A stretch of DNA of 63,619 bases from the NCBI GenBank assembly GCA_029777335.1, contig JAKOSN010000236.1, positions 1 to 63,619 on the forward strand, given 5' to 3'. This document shows positions 18,205 through 27,137 of the stretch, piece after piece. The stretch's first letter is position 1. Every line of letters starts with the position of its first letter. The stretch is from Planctomycetota bacterium (lineage in GTDB: Bacteria; Planctomycetota; Planctomycetia; Gemmatales; Gemmataceae). The translations under genes were made by a program, and so were the position numbers. The notes below the pieces were generated by a model, which had not been told where the DNA came from, made no database searches, and saw nothing but the letters and a program-made list of their open reading frames with translations.

Positions 18205-18423
18205 TCAGTTTTCGAGGGGCTGCGCACTCAGCGGAAACGAGGCGGCCCGGGATTGCTCCCGCAACAAACTGTGGATTTCCGAGCGGGTCTGGCAGAGGAG
18301 CAACCCCAGCAGGCTGTCCTTGCCGACCACCTTGACCAGCATGTTGAGAACACCCGTGACCCATTTGGCATGGGCCGGATTGAAGAACGGAGAGTCGTCA
18401 GCGGAATGGCGCTTCGCGAGCAT
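18205..18423 (-). CDS. Small hypothetical protein (72 aa)
   Basis: A 72-residue frame whose ATG at 18423 has a near-perfect ribosome-binding site (GGAGGT, six to seven bases upstream). The sequence has a hydrophobic central helix (VTGVLNMLVKVVGKDSLLGLLL) and polar ends. It is too short for a confident membrane-protein call and matches no family I know. It lies between the metallopeptidase gene (same strand, 95 bp upstream) and the convergent DUF1080 gene. Its reality is supported mainly by the start signal and by the hairpin that directly follows its stop. Confidence 0.58.
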   Translation of the reverse strand: MLAKRHSADDSPFFNPAHAKWVTGVLNMLVKVVGKDSLLGLLLCQTRSEIHSLLREQSRAASFPLSAQPLEN

Positions 18424-18518
18424 GACTGGAACCTCCATGTTCCCAGAACCAGGGTATTATGATCAACTACCCGTCTTTTCTGCAAGACCAACTTGTCCAG
18501 CCCCCGTCGCCGTGGAAC

Positions 18519-19391
18519 TCATAGAGCGCCGTAAGGCATCTCAAAGATCTCCTTGAGCTTGCTCAAATCGCCGGTTTGTAAACCCAGGCGAAACCACTTC
18601 ACGCGCTGCGCCGAGGTGCCGTGCGTGTAGTTTTCGGGCGAAACGAAGCCGGTTGCGCGCCGTTGCAAACGATCATCGCCGATGGCATTGGCGGACTTGA
18701 TCGCGGCTTCGATATCGCCTGGCTCAATAAAGTTGAACTTTTTCTGTCCGTAATGAGCCCAGACGCCCGCCAGATAGTCGGCCTGCAATTCGAGGCGAAC
18801 CGACCATTGGTTGTATTCCCCCTTGGAGAGGGTTCGCCTTTTTCTCTCCACAATCTCGCTATAGCCGAGCAGATTCTGCACGTGATGGCCAATCTCATGC
18901 GCAATCACATAGGCCTGGGAAAACTCGGCCCTGGATCCTCCCAGTTTACGCTCCAGTTCGTCGAAAAAGGTGGGATCGAGATAGACCGTGCGATCGGCGG
19001 GGCAATAGAACGGTCCGACCGCGGACGGAGCCACCCCACAGCCGGTTCGCACCTGCTCGGAAAAGAGCACCATGTGCGGAGGGCGATAGCGCTCCCCGAC
19101 CTTGCGGAATTGCTCCTCCCAGACCACCTCGGTATAGCGCAGAATGGTGGCGGCAAAGCGGCGCGTCCGTTCTTCCTGAGGTGTGGGCGGCCTCTCCCGG
19201 ACCTGCCCGGCGCCCGGGCGCCCTCCCTGTCCCCTGCCGATAAACTGCTGGAGCTTCTCCGGATCCACGCCGAGAAAAAGCCCCACGATCAACACAATCA
19301 GCGCGCCAATTCCGCCCAGCGCCCGGGTCCGTGGCCCCATCTGGCGCCGGTCTTCCAGGTTGCTGCTTTCCTCGCCACCTTCCCACTTCAT
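18519..19391 (-). CDS. Neutral zinc metallopeptidase (YpfJ family)
   Basis: A 290-residue membrane-anchored protein of the YpfJ / KPN_02809 neutral zinc metallopeptidase family. The N-terminus is polar (MKWEGGEESSNLEDRR), then one transmembrane segment follows at about residues 25-42 (LGGIGALIVLIVGLFLG). The peptidase domain has the zinc motif AHEIGHHVQN and the typical LDPTFFDEL, QADYLAGVWAHYG and SYENYTHGTS-like ends (here SPENYTHGTSAQR). All main family marks are intact. The ATG at 19391 begins the canonical MKW start; the longer frame from 19505 adds an unlikely leader. Substrate unknown; the domain would face the periplasm. Confidence 0.92.
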   Translation of the reverse strand: MKWEGGEESSNLEDRRQMGPRTRALGGIGALIVLIVGLFLGVDPEKLQQFIGRGQGGRPGAGQVRERPPTPQEERTRRFAATILRYTEVVWEEQFRKVGERYRPPHMVLFSEQVRTGCGVAPSAVGPFYCPADRTVYLDPTFFDELERKLGGSRAEFSQAYVIAHEIGHHVQNLLGYSEIVERKRRTLSKGEYNQWSVRLELQADYLAGVWAHYGQKKFNFIEPGDIEAAIKSANAIGDDRLQRRATGFVSPENYTHGTSAQRVKWFRLGLQTGDLSKLKEIFEMPYGAL

Positions 19392-19621
19392 GATGGTTTC
19401 CCTCGCTGCGACGAGCGCAGACCTCCCCTCGCAGAATCCTGAGCCACGAGCATTTCCGGGAACAGGAGGGGGGCTTTCTCTGACCGGCTCGCGACCGTGC
19501 TCCAACTGGTGGATTTGTAGGTGAGGAGGAATGCCGGAACAAGGAGAGAATCTCCAAAGGGCTCTGCCAGGCGCAGTCCATGTTCGCGGAAAGGCAAAGT
19601 GGGAGGGTGGAATGGGAGGGC

Positions 19622-20200
19622 TTAGCGCCGCTCGGCGTAGGGTTGCACCCGTTCGTAGATCAAGGTGACGAGTTGTTCAAGGAGGTCCAGATACTCGGTA
19701 TTGGCGATCGCGCTCACCTGCTGTACCAGCTGACGTTTGCGCTCGATCTGTTGTACAAAGTTCTCCACGCCAAAAGCGGTCAACGGCCCCCCGGTGCCCT
19801 GCAGCGAGAGAAGCTCATCGATCTCCTCGGGCGTAAGTTGTTGCCATCGCTGTGGATTGCGTTCGGCCCAGGCGCGTAATTCGGGCTGGGTGGCCAGGTC
19901 GTACAGGAGCCGTTGTGGTTCAGCACCATTCGCGAGAGGGGAAGGGCGCTGCAGGCGCGCCAGGAGGCGATCAAGCGGCTGAGTGCGCAGATCGTTCACC
20001 GAGAGTTCCAGGGCGCGGGCGCAGGCGGCGACGGTGGCATTGCGCAGGCGCCGGCTCCCCCCCGGTTGCAGAATCTGGCGGACGGTGTGCCGATTCAGCC
20101 CGGTGATGTGGGCAAAATCCTCCTGATTCCACCCTTTCTCGGCGACAAGGATGGCGATCTTGCTCGCCAGGTCGGTTGATCCAGGTGCATGGTCGTTCAT
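19622..20200 (-). CDS. XRE-type helix-turn-helix protein
   Basis: A 192-residue protein with an N-terminal XRE/Cro-type helix-turn-helix (about residues 10-65: KIAILVAEKGWNQEDFAHITGLNRHTVRQIL). The C-terminal two-thirds are mostly helical (LTPEEIDELLSLQGTG, VENFVQQIERKRQLVQQV) and match no ligand-binding domain I know; they may mediate oligomerisation. It is probably a DNA-binding regulator. The ATG at 20200 is preferred over 20230 because the first ten residues of the longer frame are basic and without support. It is alone on the minus strand, about 98 bp downstream of the creatinase-fold gene; target genes unknown. Confidence 0.8.
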   Translation of the reverse strand: MNDHAPGSTDLASKIAILVAEKGWNQEDFAHITGLNRHTVRQILQPGGSRRLRNATVAACARALELSVNDLRTQPLDRLLARLQRPSPLANGAEPQRLLYDLATQPELRAWAERNPQRWQQLTPEEIDELLSLQGTGGPLTAFGVENFVQQIERKRQLVQQVSAIANTEYLDLLEQLVTLIYERVQPYAERR

Positions 20201-20298
20201 GAAGGAAATCCTACCCCGCGCAGCGGGCAAAAAACAGGTCCGTAGTCGTCGCGCGGCCCGCGCGGCGAACGCGGCGGGAAGGCACCGGGGGGAACACG

Positions 20299-21459
20299 CT
20301 AGCGCTGTAAGATATCTGGACGCACTAACTCATTTCCTTGAATGCGGATGCGCTTCAACGGCCAGATCTCGGTTGGTGTGATGTTGATGGGCCCCTTGCT
20401 GGTGACCAGAAACGTGTCGCAAACGAGCGAGGCGCCCGCGCTGCCCTGCCAGGTCACGGCATTGCCATCAAGGAAGATGGCCTCGGTCTGGGGAGTGATC
20501 ATCCCTTCCACCGCAGCCCGCCCTGTGAGATAGCCCTGGGGAGCAAGCATCCACTCATGCTCAAACCCGGTGATCAGGTAAATGCGGCGCCCGGCCAGGA
20601 GAATCTCACGCGGCACCGCATCGGGCCAGGTGGCAGCGATGTACCCCGCACTGACCTTGCATGCTGAATCATGTTCCTTGCGCAGCTCAGGTGAGGGCGC
20701 CCCGAAACTCACGACCCGACTGGCACGTGCACACAGACCGTATTTCCTCCCCGTGGCGCTCACCACCGCAGACTCTTCCAGCACATGCGAGGTAAAGCCG
20801 TGCTGCCGATAAAGGCGCGAACGCCCATCGACCGAGGCGTTGACCTGGATCGCCTGCACTCCCCGATGAATCAACCGGTGACTTACCTGGGCGGCAATCT
20901 CTCGTTCCGTGAGCCCCAGTGCCATGGTGCGACAGGTGGCCTCCAGGGCATGACTGACCAGAAGCCCCAGCGTTTGCAAACAGGCTCTCTCGTAAGCGGA
21001 GAGCGTGCGGCGCAGCCGTTTGATCTCTGTCCCGACAAAGGTCGCCTCGGGATACGGACGATCGCAAGCCACCTTGCGCCCCTGCATGAGCTCGGTCAGC
21101 AGCTGTTCGCGCCCCCAGTGCCAGGGCCATTCCTTTAATTGAAAGCCGAGGCCATCCACCTCTTCATCGAAGAGTCGCTGGGTATCCACATTGCTGCTCA
21201 GAATCCAGCGCTGCTCGCCGTTGCAGTAGACGGCGGGGTGCTCGTCGGCGTCGATCACTCCGCGCGCCGTGGCGCCGCTGGTGAGCCAGGCAAAATTTTC
21301 CGGTTCGAGCAGTAACAGGCCATCGCATTTGACTTTCTGGAGCAAACTGGCGACCTGCGCCATCTTCCGTTCAATGTCGGCGCGGCGATCCGAGCCCTCG
21401 ACCGACTGCGTCGGGACGGTGATGTTCGGATCAGAGGGCACAAGGATCGTTTCCGCCAT
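20299..21459 (-). CDS. M24 (creatinase/Xaa-Pro peptidase fold) family protein, metal ligands apparently missing
   Basis: A 386-residue protein with the two-domain creatinase/prolidase organisation: an N-terminal half with KVKCDGLLLLEPENFAWLTSG and a C-terminal pita-bread half containing LQTLGLLVSHALEATC and GLTEREIAAQVSHRLI. In active M24 peptidases two Asp, one His and two Glu bind metal. I cannot find the paired Asp after the GRKYGLCARASRVV strand, nor the FGHG-type His. It may therefore be metal-free, as creatinase is, or inactive. The ATG at 21459 has CAGGAG upstream; the 357-nt upstream extension is Arg-rich and unsupported. It is divergent from the thiolase gene. Confidence 0.72.
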   Translation of the reverse strand: MAETILVPSDPNITVPTQSVEGSDRRADIERKMAQVASLLQKVKCDGLLLLEPENFAWLTSGATARGVIDADEHPAVYCNGEQRWILSSNVDTQRLFDEEVDGLGFQLKEWPWHWGREQLLTELMQGRKVACDRPYPEATFVGTEIKRLRRTLSAYERACLQTLGLLVSHALEATCRTMALGLTEREIAAQVSHRLIHRGVQAIQVNASVDGRSRLYRQHGFTSHVLEESAVVSATGRKYGLCARASRVVSFGAPSPELRKEHDSACKVSAGYIAATWPDAVPREILLAGRRIYLITGFEHEWMLAPQGYLTGRAAVEGMITPQTEAIFLDGNAVTWQGSAGASLVCDTFLVTSKGPINITPTEIWPLKRIRIQGNELVRPDILQR

Positions 21460-21685
21460 GCTACTCCTGCGGTCCACGCCGGTTGGAATGGCTCTTCCGA
21501 TCTCCGCGGCGCGCGCCTCCGAGAAAGCGAAGGAGCGGCCGGAGAACCTGCGCGCTTTGCCTAACTTGAGGATACCATGAAAATAGGTAGGGGCGAAACG
21601 CCGAATGGCCAGTCGCGTAACCCCTTCAATGCCGACCGCTGGACTTTCTGGCATTCTCGTCGTCTTGCCCCTCGGGAGGCGGCTC

Positions 21686-22963
21686 ATGCTTGATATCGCC
21701 ATTCTCGACGGCCTCCGCACCCCCCTGGTGAAAGCCTTTGGCCCCCTGGCGCAGGTATCTGCACAGGAGCTGGGGCGGATGGTCACCACTGCTCTCCTGG
21801 AGCGAATCCGGCTCAAGCCCGATCAGGTCGATCAGGTCGTTTTCGGCAACGTCGCTCCTCCTGCCGACGCGGCCAATATCGCGCGGGTGATCGCGCTGCA
21901 AGCGGGGATCCCCCAGGATCGCATCGCTCACACGGTCCAGCGCAATTGTGCGTCGGGGATGGAGGCGATCACCACTGCCGCCCAGATCCTGCAACTGGGG
22001 GAGGCGCGCGTTGTTGTCGCTGGCGGAACGGAATCCATGAGCCAGATTCCCCTGCTCTACAATCGCCAGGCCACTGCTCTCTACCTCGATCTGGGCAAGG
22101 CGCGCACGCTCTGGCAACGTCTGAGCACAATGCTGCGTTTCCGGCCGCGCCACTTTCACCCCGTGCTTGCTCTGCAACAGGGGTTAACCGATCCCGTCTC
22201 GGGCTTGCTCATGGGGGCGACCGCCGAGGTACTCGTCGAGGATTTTGGTCTCACCCGCCGCGAGCAGGATGAATATGCCCTGTTGAGCCATCAGCGCGCC
22301 GTCCGTGCCCAGGAGCGTGGGGTGCTCAGCGAGGAGATCACCCCGGTCGTCACCCCCACGGGACAAACGCTTGGAGAAGACATCGGGCCGCGCCGCGAGC
22401 AAACCCTGGAGGCGCTGGCCAGGTTGCGCCCCATCTTCAAGAAGGACGGGACCGTGACGGTTGGCAACTCCTGCATGATCACCGATGGCGCCGTGGCCCT
22501 CGTGCTGATGCGTGGCGAGGACGCGCGCGCCGAGGGCCGCCAACCGCTCGGCTATCTGCGCGCCTTCAGCTATGCGGGGTGTGATCCGCGTCGCATGGGA
22601 CTTGGACCGGTGCATGCCACCAGCAAACTGCTCGCCAAGACCGGGTTGCCGATGAAGGATTTTGACTACCTCGAACTGAACGAGGCCTTTGCCGCCGTGG
22701 TCCTGGCCAATGAACGCGCCTTTGCCTCGACAACGTTTGCGCAGAAGCATCTGGGCCGAAGCGAAGCGCTGGGCGAACTCCCTCGCGAGCGGATGAATGT
22801 CAATGGCGGGGCCATCGCGCTGGGCCATCCGGTGGGAGCGACCGGGGCACGCCTGGTGCTTACCGTGCTCAGGGAACTGCGCCGGCGCGGGGGGCATCGG
22901 GGACTGGCGACGCTCTGTGTGGGCGGAGGACAGGGGGCCGCCCTGGTGCTGGAAACCGCATGA
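21686..22963 (+). CDS. fadI: Acetyl-CoA acyltransferase (FadI-like thiolase)
   Basis: A 425-residue thiolase that cleaves 3-ketoacyl-CoA with CoA in beta-oxidation. The acyl-accepting cysteine is C88 in QRNCASGMEA, the catalytic histidine is in GGAIALGHPVGATGAR, and the second cysteine is in TLCVGGGQG. Its internal loop (FHPVLALQQGLTDP, GLLMGATAEVL) resembles FadI more than FadA; the symbol reflects that resemblance. The ATG at 21686 follows GGGAGGCGG. It lies 18 bp before the trifunctional enzyme gene; the pair forms the core thiolytic complex. The divergent neighbour is the creatinase-fold gene. Confidence 0.93.
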   Translation: MLDIAILDGLRTPLVKAFGPLAQVSAQELGRMVTTALLERIRLKPDQVDQVVFGNVAPPADAANIARVIALQAGIPQDRIAHTVQRNCASGMEAITTAAQILQLGEARVVVAGGTESMSQIPLLYNRQATALYLDLGKARTLWQRLSTMLRFRPRHFHPVLALQQGLTDPVSGLLMGATAEVLVEDFGLTRREQDEYALLSHQRAVRAQERGVLSEEITPVVTPTGQTLGEDIGPRREQTLEALARLRPIFKKDGTVTVGNSCMITDGAVALVLMRGEDARAEGRQPLGYLRAFSYAGCDPRRMGLGPVHATSKLLAKTGLPMKDFDYLELNEAFAAVVLANERAFASTTFAQKHLGRSEALGELPRERMNVNGGAIALGHPVGATGARLVLTVLRELRRRGGHRGLATLCVGGGQGAALVLETA

Positions 22964-22981
22964 TTCTTGCGAGGGTTTCTC

Positions 22982-25156
22982 ATGGCTGTCTTCCAGGCAG
23001 AGACTTTGTCGATCGATTCCGATGACACCGGGATCGCACTGCTCAAACTCGATCTCCCCGGGCGCAGTGTCAACGTCCTGACCCCACAGCTGTTGACCGA
23101 TCTCGACGCCGCGCTCGACTACCTGGCGCGCGGCACGGGCCTGCGTTTGCTGGTGATTCGCTCCAGCAAAACCTCGGGATTTCTCGCCGGGGCGGACATC
23201 GCCGAGTTTGCCAAGATCCGCACCAGCGCGGAAGCCGCCGCCCTGTCGGCACGCGGCCAGCAGCTGTTCAACAAGCTGGAACTCCTGCCAATGCCGAGCC
23301 TCGCCATCATCCACGGACCGTGCCTGGGCGGGGGACTCGAACTGGCCCTCGCCTGTGATTATCGCCTGGTGATCGATCGCCCGAACACGCAGCTGGGTTT
23401 GCCAGAAATCGAACTGGGGCTGCTCCCTGGCTGGGGAGGGACACAACGGTTGCCGCGCGTGCTTGGGTTGGAACGGGCGCTGCAGGTGATTCTGGCCCGG
23501 AAACGGCTCGGAGCGCGCGAAGCACTCCACTGGGGGCTGGCCGATGCCCTGGCCGCCAGTGAATCCGCCCAGCGTGAGGTGCTTCAGGAGTTGCTCTCCC
23601 GCTTACCGCAGCGCGGCAAACGTGCACGCCTGGGGTTGCCACTGTCCACCTGGCGACAGAAGATCCTGGAATCGACCGGCCTGGGACAGAGCATCCTCCT
23701 GCGCACCACACGACGCCTTCTCCGGCGTCGCACCTGGGACGATTTCCCTGCGCCAGAAGAAGCACTCGCGGCGGTGGAAACCGGTCTGGACCAGGGGATG
23801 ACAGCCGGCCTGGCGCGCGAACGCGAAGGGGCCTCGCGCCTGGCGTTGAGTCCGGCATCGCGTAACCTGGTCGGTCTGTTTTTGCTGCGCGAACAATCAC
23901 GCAAACTGCCTTCAGAGTGGCAACAACCGATCCGCCCGCTCAAACGGGTGGGGATCATCGGGGCAGGCACCATGGGCGCCGGGATTGCCCAGCTGGCGGC
24001 CCTGCGTGGCTGCGAGGTGATTATCAAGGAGATCAACGACGACGCCCTGGGGAAGGGAATCATCACCATCGAGAACCTCTTTCGCAAGGCGCTGGAAAAA
24101 GGTGCGATCACCATGGAGGAATACACGCGCGCCTTCAACGCCATCAAGGGCCGCATCGACTGGCAAGGCTTCGAGACGCTCGATGTGGTTGTTGAGGCCG
24201 CCGTGGAGAACCTGGAGATCAAAAAGAAGATCTTTGCCGATCTGGAAAAGCGCACCAACGAGAGCACCATCCTGGCCACCAACACCTCCTCGCTGTCAGT
24301 GGCGGAATTGCAAAAAGGGATGCAGCACCCCGAACGCGTGGCCGGGTTGCACTTCTTTAACCCGGTGCACAAGATGCCCTTGATCGAGGTCATCCGCGCC
24401 CCGCACACGAGCGAGGAGACGATGCGCGTCCTGACTCAGTGGGCGCTGGCGCTGGGCAAAACGCCGGTGCGCGTCAAGGATGCCCCCGGGTTTGTGGTCA
24501 ATCGCGTGTTGATGCCGTACATGAACGAGGCGGTTCAGCTGGTGGCGGAGGGGTTAGGGGTGGATCAGGTCGATGGCCTGATGCGCCGCTTTGGCATGCC
24601 GATGGGTCCTCTGGAAGTGCTCGATCAGATCGGGCTGGATGTGGCGGCCCACGTTGCGGATAGCATGCTCCCCGTGTTTGGCGAACGATTTGCTCCCAAT
24701 GCTGCGTTTCGGCGCATGAGTGAAAGTGGATGGCTGGGGCAAAAGAAGGGAGCAGGCTTTTATCGCCATCGCGGCCCGAAGCACTGGGTGAACCGCGATG
24801 TCCTCCCCCTGCTGCGGGCCGAAGCGCCAGCCCACCTGGCTCTGGTCAAGAGTCTACCCCTGGCAGCCCGCTTGCAACAGGCGCGCGAGCGCATGGTATT
24901 GCTCATGGTGAACGAGGCGGCCGCCTGCCTGGGCGAACAGCTGACCGAGAGCGCCGTGCTGATCGATCTGGCCCTGGTTCTCGGGACCGGGTGGGCCCCG
25001 CATCGTGGCGGGCCGCTGCGCTACGCCGACGATCGGGGGGTGAAGGAGATCGCCGACACCCTCAGCGCGCTGGCCGGTCGGTTTGGCCCGCAATTCCAGC
25101 CCTGCGCGGAATTGCAGCGGCGCGCCCAGGAAAAGCGCCCCTTCTACGAACACTGA
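22982..25156 (+). CDS. fadJ: Enoyl-CoA hydratase / 3-hydroxyacyl-CoA dehydrogenase (FadJ/FadB-like)
   Basis: A 724-residue multifunctional beta-oxidation enzyme. Residues 1-190 are the enoyl-CoA hydratase: oxyanion loop near SGFLAGADI and both catalytic glutamates in GGGLELALACDYR and LPEIELGLLPGWGG. Residues 320-500 are the NAD-binding part of the dehydrogenase (GIIGAGTMGAGIAQ) with the catalytic His in HFFNPVHKMPLIEV, followed by the helical C-terminal domains. FadB and FadJ cannot be separated confidently by eye; the FadI-like partner favours FadJ. It is downstream of the thiolase and overlaps the convergent OGFr-like gene by 13 bp. Confidence 0.93.
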   Translation: MAVFQAETLSIDSDDTGIALLKLDLPGRSVNVLTPQLLTDLDAALDYLARGTGLRLLVIRSSKTSGFLAGADIAEFAKIRTSAEAAALSARGQQLFNKLELLPMPSLAIIHGPCLGGGLELALACDYRLVIDRPNTQLGLPEIELGLLPGWGGTQRLPRVLGLERALQVILARKRLGAREALHWGLADALAASESAQREVLQELLSRLPQRGKRARLGLPLSTWRQKILESTGLGQSILLRTTRRLLRRRTWDDFPAPEEALAAVETGLDQGMTAGLAREREGASRLALSPASRNLVGLFLLREQSRKLPSEWQQPIRPLKRVGIIGAGTMGAGIAQLAALRGCEVIIKEINDDALGKGIITIENLFRKALEKGAITMEEYTRAFNAIKGRIDWQGFETLDVVVEAAVENLEIKKKIFADLEKRTNESTILATNTSSLSVAELQKGMQHPERVAGLHFFNPVHKMPLIEVIRAPHTSEETMRVLTQWALALGKTPVRVKDAPGFVVNRVLMPYMNEAVQLVAEGLGVDQVDGLMRRFGMPMGPLEVLDQIGLDVAAHVADSMLPVFGERFAPNAAFRRMSESGWLGQKKGAGFYRHRGPKHWVNRDVLPLLRAEAPAHLALVKSLPLAARLQQARERMVLLMVNEAAACLGEQLTESAVLIDLALVLGTGWAPHRGGPLRYADDRGVKEIADTLSALAGRFGPQFQPCAELQRRAQEKRPFYEH

Positions 25157-25680
25157 CGCCGTTGCGTGGGTCCCTCCAGGACAGCGGCACGCCAGTAGCC
25201 CAGCGATTCCTTGCCGATGTCCTTTCCGTGGGTGCGATAGATCTCTTCGAGCGCGGCGAAAAAGGCCTGCGCCCGCTCTTCGAGCCCAAGATCCATCAGC
25301 GCCAGCAGGATGCGGGTAATGCGCAGATAGTTGTGATTCCACGGGCTGATCCAGTTGCGCGCACACTCGGAAAAATCAGGGCGTTTCACGATCTTTTTCG
25401 TCGCTGGATCATACTCCAGCCCATAAAAGCGCAGCATCAGATCGTGCGACCGCGCCAGGTTGGCGCGCAAGGCAGGATCTGCGCGGAAGGCGGCGATCGT
25501 CTCCTCATCCAGCGTGGGCGCCCACCAGTTAAAGGCGCTGGGGTCGCGGTTCGGGAAGAGAATCTGAATGTAGTTGTGAGTCCACTCCAGTCGGCCGGCA
25601 TCCCATTGCCAGATGTCCTGCAAGGAACGCCCGACCGGATCCGGCGCCTCACCCCGATAGAATTCCACAAAGCTAAACAT
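25144..25680 (-). CDS. OGFr-domain protein
   Basis: A 178-residue protein consisting almost entirely of the conserved region found in opioid growth factor receptor proteins (OGFr_N). The diagnostic segment is LEWTHNYIQILFPNRDPSAFN (about residues 31-50), followed by a helical region. Bacterial members have no known biochemical role; the mammalian ligand function should not be transferred. The ATG has GGGAGGGAAGGGG upstream. The stop overlaps the end of the convergent FadJ-like gene by 13 bp, so there is no room for a terminator between them. It is 47 bp after the lipase gene on the same strand and may be co-transcribed with it. Confidence 0.85.
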   Translation of the reverse strand: MFSFVEFYRGEAPDPVGRSLQDIWQWDAGRLEWTHNYIQILFPNRDPSAFNWWAPTLDEETIAAFRADPALRANLARSHDLMLRFYGLEYDPATKKIVKRPDFSECARNWISPWNHNYLRITRILLALMDLGLEERAQAFFAALEEIYRTHGKDIGKESLGYWRAAVLEGPTQRRQCS

Positions 25681-25726
25681 CCCCTTCCCTCCCTGAACCG
25701 TTTCCCAGTCTGGATGATCGGAGCAA

Positions 25727-26548
25727 TCAACTCGCTGGCAGATTGTCCCCGATCACGTGGATATAGTTGGCGATCTTGTGATCCTGTAACCCCTCGCGGA
25801 CCAGGTCCGCCGCCTTCTCTTCCTCCTCGGAGAGCGGGCCGAGCAGTTCGTGCAGGATAGGCGCGGCACCCAGTTCCTCGCCCGAGGTCAGTCCCGTTAT
25901 CCATTTCCCATTCTGGTCGAAAAACTGCAAGAGGGGAATGTGAGTGTAGAAGGCGGGCGGAAAAGCGATCGCCAGCCGGGGCGGAACGGTGGGAACGATA
26001 TCCCGGTTGTTGACGAAGCGCTGAAAGGGACAGTGAAAGTTGCGCGCGAACTCGAGATCGCCTGTGCGCGGCTGACCGTAACTGAAGCCCATGAAGGGTT
26101 TCAGATCATCGGGCAAGCGCCGGCACGCCAGGCAGGCCAGGGCGCCTCCCAGGCTGTGCCCACACACCCAGATCAACTGCTGGTTATTGCGTGCCGCTTC
26201 CAGCCGGGCAAGCACATCGTCCCAGATCGAGTCAAGCGCTTCGAGGAAGCCGCGGTGCACCTTTCCGCCCAGGTCGGCGGTCCGATCGACCAGGCGGACA
26301 TCGCCATCGGTCAGCACATCGTTGAAATCATCCGTTCCTCGAAAGGCCACCACCACGTGATCGGCGTTGGCGGTCACAAAACCAGCGGTATTGCCCTGGG
26401 CGAAGGGCCAGAGCGAGGTAAAGACGGTCTTGCAAAACGACACGTGGGTGACAGGATCGTCGCTGTAGGCAGCATCGCAGAGATGAGCGAGGGTGTAGCC
26501 ATTGGCGAGCAGGGGCGCGGCGGGGTCGAGCGTAAGTTGGTCGGCCAT
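25727..26548 (-). CDS. Class 3 lipase-like alpha/beta hydrolase
   Basis: A 273-residue protein of the lipase_3 family. The nucleophile elbow is GHSLGGALACL with Ser at about residue 132. VVVAFRGTDDFNDVLTD is the typical strand/oxyanion segment, and VNNRDIVPTVPP contains the catalytic Asp; the His is probably in FYTHIPLLQ. No signal peptide is visible at the ATG at 26548, so an intracellular or non-classically exported enzyme is likely. The long upstream frame to 26881 is unsupported. It lies just outside the beta-oxidation genes, so it may release fatty acids for them (inference). Confidence 0.85.
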   Translation of the reverse strand: MADQLTLDPAAPLLANGYTLAHLCDAAYSDDPVTHVSFCKTVFTSLWPFAQGNTAGFVTANADHVVVAFRGTDDFNDVLTDGDVRLVDRTADLGGKVHRGFLEALDSIWDDVLARLEAARNNQQLIWVCGHSLGGALACLACRRLPDDLKPFMGFSYGQPRTGDLEFARNFHCPFQRFVNNRDIVPTVPPRLAIAFPPAFYTHIPLLQFFDQNGKWITGLTSGEELGAAPILHELLGPLSEEEEKAADLVREGLQDHKIANYIHVIGDNLPAS

Positions 26549-26904
26549 CGGGGGTCCTTGTCGAGAACGACGGCACGGGAGCCGTCTGGGGCGTTGGACA
26601 GGCGCGACAATCGAACTGCTCCCCTGGAGAAAACCAGGCCAGCGACTGGGCGACCATCCTGGGATCAGCTTTGTGCAACGAACAGAATGATGGTGAAGCA
26701 GAAGGAGGCGAAAGTCAAGGGGGAGCCTGCCAAGAGCCGGGCAGGGAGCCTCGGCGACGCGTTCTCTGTACGATGAGAAGGAGCGCTGGCGAGGGCGTTC
26801 GCTCCGCCGGCGGGTTTCGACCGGATCTTGCCAACGGGAAGCAGGTCCGCCATGATGAGGCCAACGATCCCGAGCACCCATGGGCGTGAAGGAGTGAAAG
26901 AAGG
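26549..26904. other. Intergenic region between lipase and small basic protein genes
   Basis: A 356-bp gap that should hold divergent promoters for the lipase and the small basic protein. A minus-strand frame across it ends in a hydrophobic tail but lacks a supported start. No gene, repeat or RNA is called here. Confidence 0.45.
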
Positions 26905-27006
26905 ATGTCGCAGATCAAGGCGAAGATGGCGCGGAAGCGACGACGAATCCGAAACAAGCGTCTCCGACATTTGAAGCGGACGCGCAAGGGCTGGAAGATC
27001 GTCTAA
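26905..27006 (+). CDS. Very small, highly basic protein (33 aa), possibly ribosome-associated
   Basis: A 33-codon frame, ATG at 26905 and TAA at 27004-27006, with AAGGAG ten bases upstream. Sixteen of 33 residues are Lys or Arg (for example KMARKRRRIRNKRLR and HLKRTRKGW), with one Trp near the end. Such peptides are typical of tiny ribosomal or ribosome-associated proteins; it loosely resembles the COX24/AURKAIP1 (mS38-type) domain annotated on short bacterial peptides. It is too short for a firm family call. It is 131 bp before the giant ETF fusion gene. Confidence 0.5.
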   Translation: MSQIKAKMARKRRRIRNKRLRHLKRTRKGWKIV

Positions 27007-27137
27007 CTCCGCCCGGTTCGGACGCGACGACGCGGCGGGGAGGGATTCCCCGCCCGTGCTCCACCGCGGCACCGCTCGCGTGCCCCTGGAGCGACTGACT
27101 GGAGTGCCACCGGCTCGCCATTCGTTCCCCCGGCAGG

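Noticed and set aside
22184..23530. Minus-strand frame of 448 codons
   Set aside because: Antisense across the thiolase/FadJ junction; both real genes have complete active sites.
26665..27072. Minus-strand frame with a hydrophobic C-terminal tail
   Set aside because: No supported start, overlaps the small basic gene on the other strand; the hydrophobic tail alone is weak evidence.
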